Positions 25,346 to 37,616 are shown, counted from the first letter of the stretch. The stretch is DNA of 64,000 nt from Homarus americanus (GCF_018991925.1 NW_024735554.1:3811025-3875024), one strand, 5' to 3'. Notes: generated from the sequence alone by a model not told the origin. Translations and numbers: made by a program.

Positions 25346-25597
25346 GTTTTTGCACTATTATTGATCTCAGGGAGATATTACGTTAAATAAATACACCGCC
25401 CATCGCATTTCCAGTATCATCGCATCATGAACAATGAAAAGGAGAATAAATATCCAACAGGAAAACATAAGTTGGGGTGTTGTGCTGACTGATTGCTCTG
25501 TTCTCCTATTGGCTGTAATTTGGTGGATTTACATTTTATTCACCAACCACAGTTAAGTAAAGATTTATGGACGTATGCAATATGTACCACACCACGA
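25346..25597. other. AT-rich spacer between the two GC-rich blocks
   Basis: Unique-looking AT-rich sequence with ATTGGCTG at about 25,509. No coding frame was seen. Confidence 0.6.
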
Positions 25598-26385
25598 TCA
25601 AGTCCCTGGGGGCTCCACCGCCCCTGTGAGTGCCCCTGGGTGCACCCGCCCCAAGGATACCCCTGCCGGCGCCGCCGCTCCTGTAAGGGCCCCTGGGGGC
25701 GCCACAGCCCATGAGAGGGCCCCTAGGGGTGCCAACTCCCCTGGGAGGGCCTCTTGGGGCACCGCTGTTCCTGGGAAGGCCACTGGGGTACTGTCCCTGG
25801 GGGCGCCGCCTTCCCTGGGAAAACCCCTGGCAGCGCCACCTCTTCTAGGAAGGTCCTTGGTTTCGCCGCCGCCCCTTGGTTGGCCCCTGGGAGCGCCGCC
25901 ACTTCCTTTGGGGGGGGAGGGTGTATGGGGGCGTAGCCGCCCCTGGGCAGGCCCCTAGGGGCTTCACATCCCCTGGGAGGTCCTTTAGAGACCTTGCCGC
26001 CCCAAGTATTGTTCCTGGGCGGACTGCCGCCCCAAGGATGGCCCCTGAATGCGCCGTCGCTCTGGAAGGACCCCTTGAGGCTCTACCGTCCCTGGGAGAG
26101 CCCTTGCGGGCTCCGCCGCCCATAGGAGATCCGCTGGGGTCGTCACAGCGTCTTGGAGGGGCTCTTAGGGGCCCTTCAAGGGCGGCCACTCCCTCAGGGA
26201 TCTTTTCAGGAGTGGCAGAGCCCCCAGGGGCGGGGGAGCCGCGAGGGGTTCTGCCAGGGGTGGTGGCTCCCCCAGAGGCCCACCCACGAGCGGCAGCGCC
26301 TCCAGGGGCCGTTCAAGGGGCTGTGGCCCTGTTAGGGGTCCGATTAGGTGCTAATGCTCCCCCAGGGGCCCTCCCTAGGTCGGCG
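25598..26385. repeat. GC-rich degenerate minisatellite, block 2, with internal orientation switch
   Basis: The same 30-bp pattern resumes after about 250 bp of AT-rich sequence. From about 26,165 the units read as the reverse complement (CCCAGGGGCC forms replace GGCCCCTGGG) until a CAG run at 26,385. A 191-codon frame at 25,876-26,451 crosses the switch and is taken as repeat-driven. Confidence 0.8.
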
Positions 26386-26439
26386 GCAGCAGCAGCAGCA
26401 CTTGTATGCATCAGTACTGTCGCAGCAGCAGTCTATAGT

Positions 26440-26760
26440 TTTTCATCATAGAAAATGGGAAAGTTTGTATTATAGATGATGGAAAGATTTAATCATAGAA
26501 AACTGGAAATTTTCATCATAGACAACGAGAAACTTTTCATCATAGAGAACGGGTAACCTTCCAAAGAAACTAGAAGTTTTCATCAAAGAAACTGTGAAAT
26601 CTTCATAGAAAACGGGGAAGTTTTCACCATAGAAAACAGATCACAGAACAGATTGCAGAACAAAACAGAACAGAACAAAAGAAAACAGATCGTAATACAG
26701 AACAAAATAGATCACAGAATAGAAAAGAGAACAAAACAGTAATACTTATATAAATCTGGG
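26440..26760. repeat. A-rich ~28-bp repeat then AACAGA tract
   Basis: TTTTCATCATAGAAAACGGG units to about 26,640, then ACAGAACAAAACAGA-type repeats. Confidence 0.8.
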
Positions 26761-27399
26761 CTAATTGCATTATTTATATAATTACATAACCCACGGTAAC
26801 TTTCCTATGAGCCGTGAGTTGTCATCAACTGTATGGGTGACAGTGTTTCCACTCAGCACCCAACATCTTGACTGTGGGATCAGCAATTAATATCCGGCTT
26901 CTGACAGTCTGTATCCAGTCTCTCAGCCATGCAAAGCGTGTGTTCACGAAGCTTGTTACACATATGCTTCATCTCTTGTTAACGCCCACAGCTCAGAGCG
27001 TTAACTACGGTGATATCATAGTTATTGTGCAATAGGTTATTTTCTTAATAAATGGAGAAAAGATCATTTGGGTTTTAAAACTTAACCCATAAACAGACTC
27101 TTCATCAGTGATTACAACAGGTAAACGGAAGGTAACAATATGATCATTACTATATCATCAAACAATTCACACGAAGGATATCAAATAAAAATCTCCAATT
27201 CTATGAATAAAACTTTATTTTAGAAATATAGGAAAATATCTTTACAAAGGAGTATGGTCGAAGAGGATGACTGACACGTCATGACCATTGATGGACCAGG
27301 AGTACACTGCCGCCCCGCCACACCCGGGCCAGGCTTAAGTAACCTCAGGTCCCGCCATCCTTCTGTTGCCAGTGAGTGTTGTTTACAATGTGACTAGCT

Positions 27400-27830
27400 C
27401 AAAAGGGTCGTCTGTAAGTCACTTAGGGTCGTCTGTGAGCCACATGATTATATTTCGAGTCATTTAGGGTCGTACTTGAACTATTCAAAATCTCTTGCGA
27501 GTCATGGAAGAATCTTTGAGTCATTGAGATTCATCCTTGAGTAATTGATGATTCTCTTTAAGCGGCTTGGGAGTCGTTTGTGAGTTATCAAACGGCACCC
27601 GTGAGTCACGGAATCATCTACGAGTCACTGGATTGATTACGAGTCTAGGAATAGTTTAGGAGTCTTTGGCAGTCGTCTATAAGTGGGGGAATAATATCAG
27701 AGTCCTAAAACGACCGCCAGTGAGTAACTGAAGATCGTCTGAGTCAAAGACTAGATCGTCTGAGTCAAAGACAAGATCGTCTGAGTCAAAGACAAGATCG
27801 TCTGAGTCAAAGACAGGTCTGTGACTGAGA
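27400..27830. repeat. Degenerate GAGTCA repeats ending in a 21-bp array
   Basis: Loose GTCGTCTGTGAGTCA motifs, then four near-identical units GATCGTCTGAGTCAAAGACA at 27,735-27,828. Confidence 0.8.
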
Positions 27831-28181
27831 AAGAGAGGCAGGAGTGGCGGGCGGGTCAGCTGCTGATTGATAACACAACGACACGATAAAAATAACGTAA
27901 CATAACACAGTACTTACCTTAAACCTTTGATTGTGATATACTGTATATACATAAGTTGACTACAAAATATACTGATGGAAGTAAATAAAACATACGCAAG
28001 ATGTGCTATGTTGGGAGAGTACCACGAGCAGGACAGCTAGACTATTTACTCTTCAGAAAACACTAACCAACCAATCCTAACATAACCTGAGCCGACCTAA
28101 CAGTCTAAAGTCTAAGGGTAATTCTGGTTTGGTAGCGTTAGATTTGGTTACTTCGTGTCGTCTCTGTTGTAGAAAAAAATA

Positions 28182-28285
<104 letters not shown>

Positions 28286-28434
28286 TTTATTTTTTTTTCA
28301 GTCGTCCAGATCGTGTTCCAACAACGTACTGTACATTTTACAAGACTTGACAGAGAACAACATAACACAAGTAATGACACAGGCAAGGAGACATTAACGA
28401 CATATTAAGGTGTTCTGTGAGGGGCTTAATGTTA

Positions 28435-28438
<4 letters not shown>

Positions 28439-28523
<85 letters not shown>

Positions 28524-28536
28524 GTGTGTGTGTGAG
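28439..28536. repeat. (TG)n microsatellite
   Basis: About 48 units with one CG interruption. Confidence 0.98.
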
Positions 28537-28739
28537 TGCCCTAGAGAAACACCTTGACACTACTCTGAGGAAACAAGAAAGTGAAAAGTATAACTTTCTC
28601 TCTACTTAATGTTTTCAAAACGACTGTTTTATTTTGTTCAAAATATATACATATGTATAGCTTGTGAGGGACGCTGGGGGAGGCTGTAGGTGATGGAGGA
28701 GCGGCTGACGGGAGTGTTCTGTTACATCCTGGTCGTGGG

Positions 28740-29160
28740 GACCCCAGTCCTCATGGGCACCAGACTTAATGGACCCCAAATCTTCACGTCTCAGTCCTAA
28801 CAGGCCCTGGTCCTGGTGGATCCTAGTTTTAAAGGGCCCCTGATCCTAATGGTCCCCAGTTCTATCACGTCTCAGTTCAAAGGGATCCAACCAACCAGGC
28901 CCCAGTCTCCTTGGGCCAAACAGCTGCACTCCTGAAAGTCTCAGCCCTTGTTGGCCAAATTCGCAACGAGGTTCAGCCTTGATGAACCCAAGTTTCAATG
29001 GGCCCCAGGCTTAACATGCCCCAGTCCTAGTGTGCCACATACCGAAGACGTTTCAAATCTTATGAGCCACATTCCTGATGGACCCCAGTCTTAATGAAGA
29101 CGTTTCAAATCTTATGAGCCACATTCCTGATGGACCCCAGTCTTAATGAGCTCCAGTTTT
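28740..29160. repeat. Degenerate older part of a minisatellite (GGACCCCAGTCTTAATG)
   Basis: Diverged CCCCAG..TTAATGG motifs. A 58-bp segment starting GAAGACGTTTCAAATCTTAT is duplicated at 29,044 and 29,096. Confidence 0.7.
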
Positions 29161-29545
29161 AATGGTCCCCGGTCATAAGAGGTTCCCAGTTCTAATGGTC
29201 CCGGTCATAAGAGGTTTCCAGTTCTAATGGTCCCCGGTCAGAAGAGGTTTCCAGTTCTAATGGTCCCGGTCATAAGAGGTTTCCAGTTCTAATGGTCCCC
29301 GGTCAGAAGAGGTTTCCAGTTCTAGTGGTCCCGGTCATAAGAGGTTTCCAGTTCTAGTGGTCCCGGTCATAAGAGGTTTCCAGTTCTAATGGTCCCTGGT
29401 CAGAAGAGGTTTCCAGTTCTAATGGTCCCGGTCATAAGAGGCTTCCAGTTCTAAAGATCCCGATTATAAGAGGTTTCCAGTTCCAATGGTCCCCTGTCGT
29501 AAAAGGTTTCCAGTTCTAAGAGGCCACATTTCTAAGAGGTCCCAT
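29160..29545. repeat. ~32-bp minisatellite, about 12 units
   Basis: Unit GGTCCCGGTCATAAGAGG plus TTTCCAGTTCTAAT. Confidence 0.95.
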
Positions 29546-30089
29546 TTCTCTTAGGTGGGTTAGATCATGCTAGTGACCTATCCAGACTAGGGGTAATAAT
29601 CAGTACTGGAAAACCATCTGACCTTCAATTCTACAGCCTGGTAACTTTCTGCCAGTTCTCACTCACCACCGTAACACACACACACACCGATACACCCTCC
29701 TCACCTTTTCACAATAAATCCAACCTTATGAGTACAGTGAATTAGGCCGATGAGTAAGATATCTTGACCTCTTCATTACGATAACCTATTTCCTTGAGTA
29801 TGATGACATTGTACTCCCGGGGGTTGGGGGGGGGGGGTTAAGTTATCGTACTCAAGGGGTTAAGAGTTCGTACGTAAATTTCTCCACCCAAAACCTGAAA
29901 CGTGAGAACCCATCTAACTTGCTCACTAAAGTTTTGTCATTAGTAGATCAAAGAAGAGTAGCGTCAGAATCGCACTGAAGCTCTACCGTAAATTAAATTA
30001 GTTCTCCGATCACTTGTGGAGAAGAAGAAACGAACGCCAAGACTTTAAAAGAATCCTGGTCCATATTCTTCATAGGATCATACGTCGTT

Positions 30090-30385
30090 ATATTTTATCA
30101 ACCCGTGACTGTAGGACCTGTAGGATTGACGTGATTGTAGGACCCGTAGGATTGTTGTTGTGACGGCAGGACCTGTAAAAATTAACGTGATTGTAGGACC
30201 TGTAGGATTGACGTGATTGTAGGACCTGTAAGATTGTTGTTGTGACTGCAGGACCTGTAGGATTGACGTAATTGCAGGACATGTAGAATTGACGTGACTA
30301 TAGGGCCTGTAGGACTGACGTGAATGCAGGGCCTGTAGGATTGACGTGACTGTAGAGCTTGTAGGACTGACGTGACTGTCAGCAC
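30090..30385. repeat. ~26-bp minisatellite, about 11 units
   Basis: Unit GACTGTAGGACCTGTAGGAT plus TGACGT, with TTGTTGTTGTGA variants. Confidence 0.95.
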
Positions 30386-30717
30386 TCCGACGTATTCTCA
30401 GGGTCACTCGACCTGTGAAAAATACAAATCATTAACAGATACATCCGTGAGTAACCCTGATTTATTTACTCTCTCACTCGTCAGGGGATAAAACTGCTAT
30501 ATACTATTATAGGAAACTAAAACTAAACTAACTCACTAGATGGAACCATTCTAGACTATCACGGGTATTATTATTATTATTATTACTATTATTATTATTA
30601 TTATTGTTATTAGTTTTACGATTATTATTTGTATTATTACTATTATTAATAATGTTGTTGTTGTCATTGTTATTTTTGTGGTTGTAATTAGTATTGTTAT
30701 TATTACAGCAGCAGCGG

Positions 30718-31152
30718 AAGCCAGAAGGGTCCTGGCATTCCATGCAGCGACCATAAGAGGTTGTATAGTTTGATTTTGCTTTGATCTGTGATTGTGATTC
30801 AGTTTTCGACCGCATAAAGATGACCTTACTGGGTGCGGTTGCCTAGTCAGGTTGGTTCTTTAGACAGGCTATGTTTAGGGCACCTTTTCTAGCCCCCTCC
30901 CTATGTGGGGTGAGCAGAGTGGCTCCTCTAAGGGCTGCTCAGTCGCACAGATAGAATCGGAAGGCACTGCTGCCTAGATCCCAGTGCATAAACGACCATC
31001 TTATCTGTGCCGCCCATGTGCAGAGTTGTGACTAAAAACTCTCGGCAGTCACCTCTGCCTGTCCCCGTCGTCACTCTTCCGTCGCCATAGGACTTTTGTG
31101 GGTATAGGGGTTTTGATGATGACAAGCATGATGAGCTGGATGATGGCTGCAT
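30718..31152 (-). mobile_element. Inverted piece of the same LINE family (5' UTR and ORF start)
   Basis: On the minus strand, 31,152 down to 30,718 matches 5,572-6,005 of the first copy, from GCAGCCATCATCCAGCTC through CAGGACCCTTCTGG. It ends as the endonuclease frame begins (WNARTLL-like) and then runs into ATT/ATA-rich repeat. It is oriented head to head with the plus-strand copy at 31.66 kb. Confidence 0.7.
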
Positions 31153-31189
31153 GTAACTGTGACCTGCTTCTCAAGGCAGAGAATGACAA

Positions 31190-31512
31190 GAACAGAGTGT
31201 ATAAGAGAGAATTCAGAATGTGGATCAAGGCAGCTTCACTCCTCTGGTATTCACAACTCTGGCGGGATGGGACCAAGTGCACGATCCTTCGATGCAAGAC
31301 TGGCCGAGGTATTATCTGAACAGAAGCAGCAGCCCAAAAGCCACGTCACAGCCTGGTTGAGATGCAGACTGTCCTTCTCTCTGCTTAAGGTATGAATTGC
31401 TTTGCCTCAAGGGAAAGAGATCTTCGGCTCCAAAGCTAATAACAGTCGCAGATATTGACTTTGAGACAACACTCACTGAATGCCGCATAGATCTGCAGCT
31501 TAACTAACTCAA
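31190..31512 (+). pseudogene. C-terminal remnant of a transposon ORF (GSFTPLVFTT...GGMGP type)
   Basis: Seen: in shifted frames the plus strand reads VDQGSFTPLVFTT, then GGMGPSARSFDARLAEVL, HVTAWLRCRLSFSLLK, and VADIDFETTLTECRIDLQLN before TAA at about 31,505. At least two frameshifts break it. Family knowledge: a GSFTPLV..GGMG...F..RLA...(L/W)RCRLSFSLLR block is, from memory, a common C-terminal tail of retroelement-encoded ORFs in animal genomes; I cannot name the family precisely. It is not the same LINE as its two neighbours. It sits between two oppositely oriented LINE pieces. Confidence 0.5.
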
Positions 31513-31660
31513 CTAGGATAGCTAATTTTGTATAAGGATATCTAATATCAAGGAAATAATAGGATATTTAATATTAATGTAATAAAATGATAGAGGAGGC
31601 TGGAGTCCAGATTAAAAATAGTTGTAGTAGTAGTAGTAGAAGGAGTAGTAGTAGTAGTAG

Positions 31661-33030
31661 GGACAGCACATAGGCCCACAGGCATGTGGACACATCCTAG
31701 CGACTACTAACCACTGCCCTACTGCCTTGCAGATTAACTTTGGCAGGTATAAGGCTACGGGAGTAAACCCCGAACGAAAAACCTGCAGTGGAGCCCCGCA
31801 TCAGGCAAACATGTTTACAGAGCTCCAACAAGACCCCAACGGCAGTATAGGCGGAAGAGGTGACCACCATGAGAACCCAACGAATACACAGGCGGATGAA
31901 GGCAATGCATGATGGACAGGCTACTAAGACGAAACCCAACAAACTGGGCTATCGGCATTCCATTGCAACTCTCCTTCTCCCCAGTCGTTGCAACTGCTTG
32001 CACCACTGGATCAGGAAAAGGGAGAGTCAAGATGTGTGGTTGCAGCCTGTGCTTCTGCCTCACCACATAAATCAACTCACACGCAGCCATCATCCAGCTC
32101 ATCATACTTCTCAGCATCATGAAAACCCCCATACCCCCAAAAGTCCTACGGTGACAGGCAGAGATGACTGCCGGGAGTCTCTAGTCACAACTCTGCACAC
32201 GGGCAGCATAGATAAGAAGGTCGTTTATGCACTGGGATCAAGGCAGCAGTACAATCCGGTCCTGTCTGTGCGATGAGCAGCCCTCTCGAGGAGCCATTCT
32301 GCTTATCCCACATGGGGAGGGGCTAGAAAAGGTGCCCTAAACATAGCCTGCCTAAAGAACCAACCTGACTGGGCAACCGCACCCAGTAAGGTCATCCTTA
32401 TGCGGTCGAAAGCAGAATTATAATCACAGATCAAAGTAAAAACAAACTACATGACCTCTAATGGCTGCTGAATGGAATGTCAGGACCCTTCTGGATACTG
32501 GCACAAATACTGTAGTGTCCTGAAAGAAGAACTGCCCCTGTGGTAAAAGAGCTGGCTAGGTATAACATCGACAAAGCAGCCATTAGTGAGTCCCGGCTCC
32601 CAGACGATGGTCAACTCACATAACGGGGATCTGGCTATACCTTCTTCTGGAAGGGTAAGCCTGCTGCAGAGAGAAATCGCATCTATGGGGTTGGCTTTGC
32701 CATCCGCCAACACATTCTACACAGGCTAACTGAAATGCCTATTGGGATCAACGAGCGCCTCATGACGCACCGAGTTCCACTGAATCACTCACGTCATGCC
32801 TTTTTCATCAGTCCATACGCCCCAACACTGGATGCAGAGGATGACATCAAGGAGGCCTTTTACGCCGACCATGACAGAGTGCTAACTTCTATCCCCAGAG
32901 AAGGTAAGGTTGTGCTCCTTGGCGACTTCAATACCAGAGTTAGAAGAGATGCCAACATATGGCAGGGGAATCATAGGCATAAACGGAGTAGGCAAGTGTA
33001 ATCCCAACGAGGACCTCTGCTTATTAGCCA
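31661..33030 (+). mobile_element. LINE (endonuclease type), second plus copy, decayed, no reverse transcriptase
   Basis: Seen: the match to the 4.9-kb copy starts at GGGACAGCACATAGGCCC just after a TAG-repeat. The ORF starts near 32,462 (MAAEWNVRTLLDTGTN). With stops and frameshifts it continues through ELARYN, AAISESRLPDDGQLT and FFWKGKPAAERNRIYGVGFA. It is then open from 32,735: MPIGINERLMTHRV, YAPTLDAEDDIKEAFYADHD, and VVLLGDFNTRV with the catalytic Asp/Asn pair, then WQG. Family knowledge: this is an EEP endonuclease domain of about 200 residues. The match breaks up at about 33,030, where an ATC-rich array begins. Several stops show it is dead. Confidence 0.75.
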
Positions 33031-33064
33031 TCTCCACTCTCTCCTGGAGATTATATGGGAAAAG

Positions 33065-33445
33065 GAGGAGGAGGAGTATTATTATTAGCAGCATTACCAT
33101 CAATATCATCATTATTAACATCATTATCCAAACCATCTTTATCATCATTTTCATTGCTATCTTTATCATCATCATCATTAACAGCATTATCATCATTTTC
33201 ATTGCCATCTTTATCATCATCATCATCATTAACAGCATTATCATCATTTTCATTGCTATCTTTATCATCATCAGTAACAGCATTATCATCATTATCATTG
33301 CCATCTTTATCATCATCATTAACAGCATTATCATCATTTTCATTGCCATCTTTATCATCATCATCATTAACAGCATTATCATCATTTTCATTGCCATCTT
33401 TATCATCATCATCATCATTAACAGCATTACCATTATTATCATCAT
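33065..33445. repeat. ATC-rich ~48-bp minisatellite
   Basis: About eight units of ATTAACAGCATTATCATC, ATTTTCATTGCCATC, TTTATCATCATC. Interrupts the LINE piece ending near 33,030. All frames are open only by repetition. Confidence 0.95.
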
Positions 33446-34177
33446 TCAAAATCTTCAGAAAAGACAAACATTGAACAGTTTCGCCCTGAATAAACCCTTT
33501 ACAGGAGAGCTAATAGTTTCTGGCGTGTCTGTACAGGAAGTGCTAAGTTCTCTACACCGTCACCTGCAACGTTTGCAATAATCTCTTCAACAATATTCTC
33601 TGCGAACAAACAGTTGCAACATTTCCTGAGGAGAATTCATGTTACTAGAATCAATATCAATTCTCAACATTTCTTCAACATTAATATATGATTGTTGCCA
33701 AAAATATTAATGTCAACTGAATTCTACAACCATTTACAACAGCAATATTTACAACCCTAACATTTACAACATATGTAACAATATGCCGTACAAGCCTCTC
33801 GTCCATCTAACTTTGTAGTGTGAAAAAAAAAAAACCCCACGTGTATGCTGGCGGCGGCCCTCGGTAAATCCCTGACACCCTCCTGTAATCTCCATGTTCA
33901 TCCTACTTAAATCTTTCCCTACAGTCTGTGTTCATCCAGCAGTGAACCTGTCTGTATCTCCAGCAAGAAAGACATATAAGAAGATACAGAGAGAGAGAGA
34001 GAGAGAATGGAATAATGTTTCAGGGTTCCTCCTTCGCTCGCTCATTCACCCCCACCTCTCGCTCCTCGCTAATGGTTCTTTTCAGTATCGTTCGTACACA
34101 TTTATACATAACTCTTATCCTTATTTTAGTTCTATATCTTTTATTTATTTCCTTTACTCCTCAATTTTGTACATAAA

Positions 34178-34179
<2 letters not shown>

Positions 34180-34247
<68 letters not shown>
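34180..34247. repeat. (CA)n microsatellite
   Basis: About 33 units; a (CAC)n tract follows at 34,315-34,395. Confidence 0.98.
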
Positions 34248-34249
<2 letters not shown>

Positions 34250-34679
34250 TACATAACATGAATACGTAGTTTGTTTCCATTCATAGTTATGCCTCGCAAG
34301 TTTCTACTACGTACGCCGCCGCCACAACCACCACCACCACCACCACCACCACCACCACTATCACCACCACTATCACCACCACTATCACTACTACTTAATG
34401 TCTCTTCCACTTACTCTCAAATAGCCTCGTCTTATCTTCTCTATTTCTGACTCTCTAAAAAATTGTCTTTCATTTCCATTCCTCCAATTCTCTGTTCCTT
34501 CCTCAACCTACACACACATGGGGAATTTTCTGTCTCTCTCTTTGTCTGACTGTCTGTTTGTTTGTTTTTATTTGTTTGGTCTGCTCCTTTCTCCTTTACG
34601 CTTCTGTTTTTTCCTTTCTTCTTTCGTTCTCTGCATTCCTCTCTCTCTCTTGTTATATCTCTTTCTTTCCTTCTCTCGT

Positions 34680-34710
<31 letters not shown>

Positions 34711-34799
34711 CTTTCACACATATTTTCTCCTTGCTGGATATTATGTAAACATCTTGGTCAAACTGCCTTACTGTTTGCCATTGTTGTATACCTGCATTG

Positions 34800-35237
34800 T
34801 CTCGGTACAGTCCCCTTCACTAGTGAGTTTACAGGGGCTCGTCATATAGCCTAGGTACAGTCCCCTTCACTAGTGCGTTTACAGGGGCTCGTCATATAGC
34901 CTAGGTACAGTCCCCTTCACTAGTGAGTTTACAGGGGCTCGTCATATAGCAAGTACAGTCCTTCACTAGTGAGTTTACAGGGGCTCGTCATATAGCCTAG
35001 TACAGTCCTTCACTAGTGCGTTTACAGGGGCTCGTCATATAGCCTAGTACAGTCCCCTTCACTAGTGAGTTTACAGGGGCTCGTCATATAGCCTAGGTAC
35101 AGTCCCCTTCACTAGTGCGTTTACAGGGGCTCGTCATATAGCCTAGGTACAGTCCCCTTCACTAGTGCGTTTACAGGGGCTCGTCATATAGCCTAGGTAC
35201 AGTCCCCTTCACTAGTGCGTTTACAGGGGCTCGTCAC
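34800..35237. repeat. 51-bp tandem array, about 9 units
   Basis: Units of about 47-53 bp: GGTACAGTCCCCTTCACTAG, TG(A/C)GTTTACAGGGGCTCG, TCATATAGCCTA. Two alternating variants differ at GAG/GCG and CCCCTT/CCTT. A related inverted copy lies at 35,372-35,419. Confidence 0.95.
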
Positions 35238-35256
35238 ATAAACATTCCACAAATCA

Positions 35257-35420
35257 TTATCTTTGAGATATTTGTTGTAATATTGTTTTAACTTGATTCC
35301 ATAGTAAGTTTACTATTGCGAGTTTTCTTCTGTCGAATGTAAACAAACACAGCGCTGCCACACTGCACAAAACCTGACGAACCCCTGTAAACGCATTCGT
35401 GAAGGGGACTGTACCTAGGA
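35257..35420 (-). repeat. Lone inverted relative of the 51-bp unit, with extra flanking sequence
   Basis: On the minus strand CCTAGGTACAGTCCCCTTCA, CGAATGCGTTTACAGGGG, TTCGTCAGG matches the array unit and then continues TTTTGTGCAGTGTGGCAGCG into sequence absent from the array. It is probably a member of a dispersed element from which the array unit was amplified. Confidence 0.65.
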
Positions 35421-35659
35421 ATTTGTATACTATACCTCTACGGTCTATGTATGTACCGGACATCATATACATACTGTACTTGAGTTTTTTATACACTTGC
35501 TTAACTGTATGTCTGGGTGAATGCATAGGAACCAACACTCTCTAAGGACCTCGAGTCAAACATAACAAACCTCTAGTTGGAGATACAAGAAGACACAAAC
35601 TTATACTCAATCAGTGTATAGAAGGCCACTCTACTGTGTGTGTGTGTGTGTGTGTGTCA

Positions 35660-36570
35660 ACCTGCCCCAGGTTCACACACACCTCCACCATCCAGCCATC
35701 TTAACGGTACTACCCTCTCTAATGTTATCCACTTTCGGTATCTCGGCTCCCACTTGTCCACCACCGCGGACATCGATGAAGAGATTCAACATCGGATCAG
35801 GTGTGTATCTCAAGCCTTTGGCAGACACCGTACCCGTATCTTCAGCTGTAGGGAGCTGAAATTATCTACAAAGCTGCACGTATATCGAACAGTGGTCCTC
35901 CCCACCCTGTTATATGGCAGCAAGACGTAGGTTACATACAGGAGGCACCTCAAGGCACTTGAAAACTTTCACCAACATAGTCTATGTTCCATCCTCCGTG
36001 TTCGATGGGAACACAAGAGAACAAATGCAAGTATTCTTGCTGACACCAACTGTGGGAGCATCGAGGCTACCATTATCCATGAACAACTACGCTGGACTGG
36101 CCATGTTACCGGCATGGACGACAGTAGACTGCCAAAGCAGCTACTTTACAGTCACCTAACGAATAGTAAACGTAGTGCCGGCAGGCAATTGAAAAGGAAT
36201 AAGGATAGTCTTAAGACAAACCTGAAAAGTGCCAAATCGACCCTCTCACCTGGGAGACGATTACTCCACATCGTAACGCTTAGAGGATCACCACACGAAA
36301 AGCTGTCAATACTTTCGAGTTAGCCCGACTGCAAACCGAGGCAAACAAGCGCCAACGCCGGAAAGACACTGCCACCGCCCCTCCCGCACTAGATGCAGCC
36401 CTCCACATGTGCAACGAATGTGAATGACGCTGCCGATCCCGTATCGGCCTCTTTAATCACCACAAAACTCACTAACCTAGGTGACATCCCAATTAACTCA
36501 TATCATTGTATCATAGCTGGATGATCGTCATTCTCGATTCCGAGTGACAGCAAAGTAGTAGTAGTAGAAA
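35660..36570 (+). mobile_element. LINE 3' part: post-reverse-transcriptase region, zinc-finger tail and 3' UTR
   Basis: Seen: one frame reads FRYLGSHLSTTADIDEEIQ, LPTLLYGSKT then TAG where Trp is expected, YRRHLKALENFHQHSLCSIL, LRWTGHVTGMDDSRLPKQLL. After a frameshift at about 36,230 it reads KAVNTFELARLQTEANKRQ and CNECE-stop-RCRSRIGLFNHHKTH. Family knowledge: LLYGSETW...HLKALE.FHQ...RWTGH..RM.DSRLP followed by a C2H2 finger is the conserved C-terminal region of an animal LINE type. The 3' end has GATCGTCATTCTCGATTCCG and a TAG-repeat tail near 36,560. It may be the far end of the 31.66-kb copy with the middle lost, or a separate 5'-truncated insertion. Confidence 0.75.
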
Positions 36571-36577
36571 GTAGTAG

Positions 36578-36580
<3 letters not shown>

Positions 36581-36628
<48 letters not shown>
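36581..36628. repeat. (TG)n after the LINE 3' tail
   Basis: About 24 units following the TAG tail of the LINE. Confidence 0.97.
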
Positions 36629-36629
<1 letters not shown>

Positions 36630-37562
36630 TCTTTACCGGGACATAGATATGAGAGACGAGAACCAGCTATTTTTATCGTCAACTTGGCTGGTCTGGTCTC
36701 GAGGCGTGGGTCTTAACTTCGTCTTGTTCCCTAAACTTGTGGATAAAATAGTAGTTTTATTTACTAGTTTGCAACCCGTCGCCCACGTTGACCCCAGGCC
36801 ACTTACAGCCCCCCCCCCACCTACCCCAACTTAGAGGTCAAATGTCATCATTCTCTAGTATAACTGAAGGATGATGACCTATTTATTTGATACTACAAAG
36901 GTTGACCAGAAATTGTTGCATATATTCATTAGATGATGCAAAAACCTGACAAACTCGTACAAACGCCGAGTAACTGGTGTAAAAAGTTAATATTTTTTTA
37001 CAAACCTTGATGGTGGTGTTGCCAAAATATTTAGGTGTTGCAAAAACTAACTAGATTATCCAAATACTGACCAGATGTTGCAAAGACTAACCATTTTGTT
37101 GCAGAGGCTTTTCAGCTATTGAAAAACCTGGCCAACTATTGCAAATTCTGGATTTTTTTTACAAAGACTGATTATTATCTTTTGCAAATACTGTATTGTC
37201 TAGTTATTGCAGATATTAGCCACATTTTGCTTAGACAGTCCAGCTGTTGCAGAGAGACGCCTGCACCCTGAGACACAAGGATTTTATGACGTCGTGACAA
37301 AATTACATTAGTTCACCCTAAGGCTGAGGAAGCATGGTACAGTACACTCTCAAAATACACAGACATACACCCACCTTACAGTAGGCTGGGCTGCTAGGAG
37401 AGTCTGGCCAGTATCCTACCGCCCACCACCACCAAAACTGCCACCAACAAGGGCAGGGTAGCGCCGCCCACTCCTGGATGTCTGTGGGCGGCCAGACTGA
37501 TGCCGCCCTGGTGTACCGCCGCCCTCAACTCATCTGCTATCGTCCAGGAGAGACAAAGAGGT

Positions 37563-37616
37563 GTGACGATGACGATAATGATGATGATGATGATGCTGAT
37601 GATAATGATGATGATA

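Noticed and set aside
30528..30815. Asn-rich 95-codon protein on minus
   Set aside because: Start of an inverted LINE piece running into an AAT-type repeat.
35640..35930. Host gene in the LLYGSKT frame
   Set aside because: It is the C-terminal region of a LINE with an in-frame stop and a later frameshift.
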